Below, one piece after another: positions 13,561-16,136 of a stretch of 16,136 nt of DNA (position 1 is its first letter; every line of letters begins with the position of its first letter). Under the pieces are notes generated by a model. It searched no databases. It saw only the letters and a program-made list of their open reading frames with translations, and was not told where the DNA came from. The position numbers and the translations under genes were made by a program. Source of the stretch: CAZFPA01 sp964520975 (GTDB lineage: Bacteria; Bacillota; Negativicutes; Selenomonadales; Selenomonadaceae); the NCBI GenBank assembly GCA_964520975.1, contig CAZFPA010000047.1, forward strand, positions 1 to 16,136, given 5' to 3'.

Positions 13561-14103
13561 TCAGTGCCACAGCTTCATGTTCTGCTCAGGAGGCCGATGC
13601 TGTCTCCGCACAAAAAAGGCCTCCTCAAAATCCTGCATGAGCCGATAGTGCTCCAGCATCGCGTCCCGCAGCTGGCTCTCCATCGTCCGGCGGCTCCAAA
13701 GCGCCGGAATCCGTATCCCGCCCGGGAGATCGATGAAAGTCTGCGGATGCAGCCCTGCCGCATCGCGCTCCTCACTGAGCCCCATATAGTGCACCACATT
13801 CACACACCCCAGTGTCTCATCCCCCGCAATCCGCGGTGCCCGCGCCCGGAAGGGAGCGAGGACGAGCTGCGGCGCGATAGCCAGCGGCACACCGAGCATG
13901 TGCCGGAGCCGGGCTGCCGCACAACGGCGCAGCAGCGGCAGAGCCATCCCGCGCCGTAACGCGAGATTGCGCAGCACATTTCGCATGCGCTGCCGGACGA
14001 TCAAGGTCTTTCCGTTTTCCAGATACAGACAAGTACAATCTCCACAATCCTCGTAGACTGGCAAAAGCGCTGTGATTTCCCGATCCAATGGTAAACTAAG
14101 CAA
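13561..14103 (-). CDS. ComK-like transcription factor (competence-regulator family)
   Basis: Protein of 180 residues, TTG start at 14103 supported by GAGGAGG 8 bp upstream. By eye it follows the layout of Bacillus ComK: an N-terminal ITALLPVYEDCGDCTCLYLENGK like TIAVLPEEIDGKICSK; a basic RMRNVLRNLALRRG segment; then VPLAIAPQLVLAPF, DETLGCVNVVHY, TFIDLPGGIRIPALWSRRTMESQLRDA, lining up with ComK PPIMVDPSNQIFLFPT, CGWISHVHV and TFSNGKTMELPISYNSFENQVYRTA. ComK binds AT-boxes and activates DNA-uptake genes. Whether this protein controls competence is an inference; identity is low. The centre is unusually rich in Arg and Ala. It has its own promoter and is bounded by terminators on both sides. Confidence 0.65.
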   Translation of the reverse strand: MLSLPLDREITALLPVYEDCGDCTCLYLENGKTLIVRQRMRNVLRNLALRRGMALPLLRRCAAARLRHMLGVPLAIAPQLVLAPFRARAPRIAGDETLGCVNVVHYMGLSEERDAAGLHPQTFIDLPGGIRIPALWSRRTMESQLRDAMLEHYRLMQDFEEAFFVRRQHRPPEQNMKLWH

Positions 14104-14150
14104 CTGACCTACCTCCTCAGATTTTAATTGTATTGCTCCAACTAACTATA

Positions 14151-14179
14151 AATATACCAAATAATGGAATTATTTGCAA
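14151..14179 (-). promoter_or_regulatory. Promoter of the ComK-like gene
   Basis: Leftward TTGCAA (14179-14174), a 17-bp spacer and TATATT (14156-14151). The start would be near 14144, about 40 nt before the TTG start codon. The surrounding A+T-rich DNA includes runs that could act as AT-boxes. Confidence 0.65.
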
Positions 14180-14183
14180 GCTA

Positions 14184-14217
14184 AAAATAAGGCATATTAT
14201 AAAATACGCCTTATTTT
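14184..14217. terminator. Rho-independent terminator of the YvrJ-family gene
   Basis: Perfect 10-bp inverted repeat AAAATAAGGC / GCCTTATTTT (14184-14193 with 14208-14217) with A/T tails on both sides. It ends the leftward YvrJ-family transcript just before the promoter of the ComK-like gene. Confidence 0.75.
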
Positions 14218-14262
14218 CTATGGAATTTTCACTATTTTTTGTCTTTAATCCTTAAAGTTTCT

Positions 14263-14424
14263 TTATTCTCCTTTAAAAATATCACTTTTGTTTTCCACAG
14301 CCCGGGTCAGCTGGTGAAGACTCCGGTCCAGATCCTCCAGGCGGCCCTCGATACGCACGAGCAGATACGCCGTGACCACCATTGGAAAGCCGTAATTTCC
14401 GATTGACATCAGGAAGCCCTCCAT
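14263..14424 (-). CDS. YvrJ-family membrane micro-protein
   Basis: A 53-residue protein with an excellent ribosome binding site (AAAGGGGGTGAG) before ATG 14424. It begins MEGFLMSIGNYGFPMVVTAYLLVRIEGRL; the G-x-x-GFP-x-VVT-x-YLLVR-E pattern is that of the YvrJ family, known from Bacillus and common in Clostridia and Negativicutes. Residues 5-24 can span the membrane and the remainder is an amphipathic, charged helix (EGRLEDLDRSLHQLTRAVE). Its function is not known. In Bacillus subtilis YvrJ is encoded beside the YvrI sigma genes, and a sigma factor lies 1.4 kb away here. It is divergent from gltX and followed by its own terminator. Confidence 0.85.
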   Translation of the reverse strand: MEGFLMSIGNYGFPMVVTAYLLVRIEGRLEDLDRSLHQLTRAVENKSDIFKGE

Positions 14425-14484
14425 GGACTCACCCCCTTTCACTCAAATACCTGCCGCCAGGCACCGAAAATACAACGGGAATGT

Positions 14485-14513
14485 TTGTCTAACCGCAAAA
14501 TCTGTAGTATACT
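14485..14513 (+). promoter_or_regulatory. Promoter of gltX
   Basis: TTGTCT (14485-14490), a 17-bp spacer and consensus-like TATACT (14508-14513). The start would be near 14520, giving a short leader of about 27 nt. Confidence 0.75.
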
Positions 14514-14546
14514 CGATGTAGTAACAAGATACGGAGGAGAAATACA

Positions 14547-16016
14547 TTGGATACAAAAAAAGTACGCACTCGTTTTGCCCCAAGCCCTACAGGGTATATG
14601 CATATTGGAAATCTCAGAACGGCGCTCTACGCCTATCTTTACGCCAAGGCCGAGCAGGGGGACTTCATCCTGCGCATTGAGGATACCGACCGCACGCGCT
14701 TCGTGCCCGATGCTGTCGACTTCATCAACCGCACGCTTGACGCGGCCCACATCATTCCGGACGAAGGCCCGGACATCGGCGGCGACTGCGGCCCCTACAT
14801 CCAGAGCGAGCGCATGGACATCTATGCCAAATATGCGCAGCAGCTCATCGACAACGGCTTTGCCTATCGCTGCTTCTGCGATTCCAGCGAAGCACATGAG
14901 CAGCCGGCAGAAAACCACGAGGGCTTTGTCGGCTACAACCGCGCCTGCCGCGATCTGCCGCAGGAAGTCATCGACAAGAACCTTGCGGAAGGCAAGCCTT
15001 TTGTCATCCGTCAGAAGATGCCGCTCAGCGGCTCTACGACCTTCAACGATGTGGTTCACGGCAACATCACCATCGGCAACGACACGCTCGAGGATCAGGT
15101 CCTCATCAAGCGGGACGGCATGCCGACCTACAATTTTGCCAACGTCATCGACGACCATCTGATGGGCGTCACCCATATCATCCGCGGCACCGAGTTCATC
15201 ACCTCGACGCCGAAGCATGTCCTGCTCTATCAGTTCTTCGGCTGGGAGCCACCGGCCTTCATCCACCTGCCGCCAGTCATGGGCAAGAATGAGGACGGCT
15301 CGGTCTCGAAGCTCTCCAAGCGCCACGGCGCTACGAGCTTTGACCAGCTCGTACAGATGGGATATCTGCCGGAAGCCATCACCAACTACGTGGCCCTGCT
15401 CGGCTGGAGCCCGAAATCCAATCAGGAAATCTTCTCCATGCAGGAGCTCATTGAGCACTTCTCGCTGGACGGCCTCACGAAATCCCCGGCCATCTTCGAC
15501 TATCAGAAGCTCGACTGGATCAACGGCGAATACTTCAAGGCCATGAGCGACGAGGAATTCGCTAAATCCGCCCATGCGTTTGCCGGCGACCTCACAGCCG
15601 CTGTCGAGGAAAAATGGGGCTATCTCGCTGCCTTGCTGAAGCCGCGCGTGAGCCGCTACGACGAGATTCCGGGACAGATCGGCTTCTTCAACGGGCTGCC
15701 GGACTACGATACGGATCTCTTCAACAACAAGCGCAACAAGGTCAACCCGGAAAAAGCTGCCGCTATCCTGCCGCAGGCCATCGAGGCCCTCACGCCGCTC
15801 ACCGAGTGGACCCCTGAGGCCATCGACGAAAAGCTCGAGGCAGTCATCGCCGCCAGCGGGCTCAAGATGGGCACCTTCATGTGGCCAGTCCGCATCGCGC
15901 TCTCCGGCCAGAAAGTAACGCCAGGCGGCGTTACCGAGCTGCTTTATATCCTCGGTCAGGAAAATTCTTTAAAAAGATTGGAAAAAGGGCTTGCCAAAAT
16001 CCAGTCTATAGTGTAA
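14547..16016 (+). CDS. gltX: Glutamate-tRNA ligase
   Basis: Charges tRNA-Glu with glutamate using ATP (class Ib aminoacyl-tRNA synthetase, cytoplasm). The 489-residue protein opens with VRTRFAPSPTGYMHIGNLRT, containing the HIGH-like motif, followed by FILRIEDTDRTR (glutamate binding) and DGMPTYNFANVIDDHLMGVTH. The KMSKS-like loop is VSKLSKRHGATSF. The C-terminal anticodon-binding helical domain is complete and ends at IQSIV. In many bacteria lacking GlnRS such an enzyme also charges tRNA-Gln for later amidation; that cannot be decided here. It starts with TTG at 14547, supported by GGAGGAG 7 bp upstream and by the family N-terminus; no ATG fits. It is directly followed by tRNA-Glu. Confidence 0.97.
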   Translation: MDTKKVRTRFAPSPTGYMHIGNLRTALYAYLYAKAEQGDFILRIEDTDRTRFVPDAVDFINRTLDAAHIIPDEGPDIGGDCGPYIQSERMDIYAKYAQQLIDNGFAYRCFCDSSEAHEQPAENHEGFVGYNRACRDLPQEVIDKNLAEGKPFVIRQKMPLSGSTTFNDVVHGNITIGNDTLEDQVLIKRDGMPTYNFANVIDDHLMGVTHIIRGTEFITSTPKHVLLYQFFGWEPPAFIHLPPVMGKNEDGSVSKLSKRHGATSFDQLVQMGYLPEAITNYVALLGWSPKSNQEIFSMQELIEHFSLDGLTKSPAIFDYQKLDWINGEYFKAMSDEEFAKSAHAFAGDLTAAVEEKWGYLAALLKPRVSRYDEIPGQIGFFNGLPDYDTDLFNNKRNKVNPEKAAAILPQAIEALTPLTEWTPEAIDEKLEAVIAASGLKMGTFMWPVRIALSGQKVTPGGVTELLYILGQENSLKRLEKGLAKIQSIV

Positions 16017-16019
16017 TAT
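15991..16019 (+). promoter_or_regulatory. Candidate promoter of tRNA-Glu
   Basis: TTGCCA (15991-15996), a 17-bp spacer and TAATAT (16014-16019), overlapping the last codons and stop of gltX. It would start transcription about 10 nt before the tRNA. No terminator separates gltX from the tRNA, so read-through may also contribute. Confidence 0.45.
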
Positions 16020-16034
16020 AATATTTGTTGTTGC

Positions 16035-16109
16035 GGCGCGTTGGTCAAGTGGTTAAGACTCCGCCCTCTCACGGCGGCTTCATGGGTTCGAATCCCATAC
16101 GCGTCACCA
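16035..16109 (+). tRNA. tRNA-Glu, anticodon CTC
   Basis: Full cloverleaf: acceptor GGCGCGT pairs with ACGCGTC (one G-U), D arm GTC/GAC, anticodon stem CCGCC/GGCGG with loop CTCTCAC (anticodon CTC, reads GAG), T arm ATGGG-TTCGAAT-CCCAT, discriminator A and an encoded CCA tail at 16107-16109. It lies 18 bp after gltX, the enzyme that charges it. Confidence 0.95.
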
Positions 16110-16136
16110 TACCGCACACACAGCCAGGAATCTCAG

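Noticed and set aside
1..16136. CRISPR arrays, insertion sequences, prophage or integrase genes
   Set aside because: No spaced repeats, terminal inverted repeats, transposase or phage motifs were seen; the only tandem repeat is the short regulatory array at 12069-12110.

Overview
The window looks like chromosomal DNA of a diderm Firmicute (Negativicutes; a Selenomonas/Mitsuokella-like rumen or gut organism would fit). Reasons: a GntR/LacI-hybrid AraR, an araBDA set, a YvrJ-family micro-protein, a ComK-like protein, Bacillus-type STAS and anti-sigma kinase genes, A+T-rich intergenic DNA between G+C-rich genes, strong GGAGG ribosome binding sites and several GTG/TTG starts. The taxon is an inference; no rRNA is present. 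I see no mobile element, CRISPR array or phage gene.

Positions 1-8650 form an L-arabinose locus. At the left edge, leftward, is the start of a lipoprotein sugar-binding subunit of an ABC importer. Next, rightward, is an exported beta-propeller-like protein of unknown function (711-1643). The leftward genes araB-araD-araA (5708-1872) encode conversion of L-arabinose to D-xylulose-5-phosphate. Upstream lie araR (repressor) and galM (mutarotase). Copies of a TCATACAAC(TT) motif sit on or just downstream of the promoters of the binding-protein gene, araB and araR, which gives a self-consistent AraR regulon. galM has a separate promoter preceded by a cre/LacI-family-like site.

Positions 8650-14430 are a signalling and regulation region. 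A HAD-family phosphatase/phosphomutase lies just behind the terminator of a REC-(degenerate GGDEF)-EAL c-di-GMP phosphodiesterase. Upstream of that are an RsbW-like anti-sigma kinase and a STAS anti-sigma antagonist. A small sigma-70-family factor is divergent from the STAS gene, and the two are separated by 21-bp tandem repeats and a 12-bp palindrome. Then come an exported DUF4367-like protein, a ComK-like protein (leftward) and a YvrJ-family micro-protein (leftward). The STAS, kinase and sigma genes look like a partner-switching module, with a c-di-GMP response regulator encoded next to it.

Positions 14485-16109 hold gltX (glutamyl-tRNA synthetase), followed 18 bp later by tRNA-Glu(CTC), its expected substrate.

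Most transcription units end in clear intrinsic terminators. The less ordinary items are the terminator-like hairpin in the leader of gene 711, the long leader of araB, the repeat array between the STAS and sigma genes, the small-protein and ComK-like cluster, and leader hairpins that could mask the ribosome binding sites of the sigma and EAL genes.
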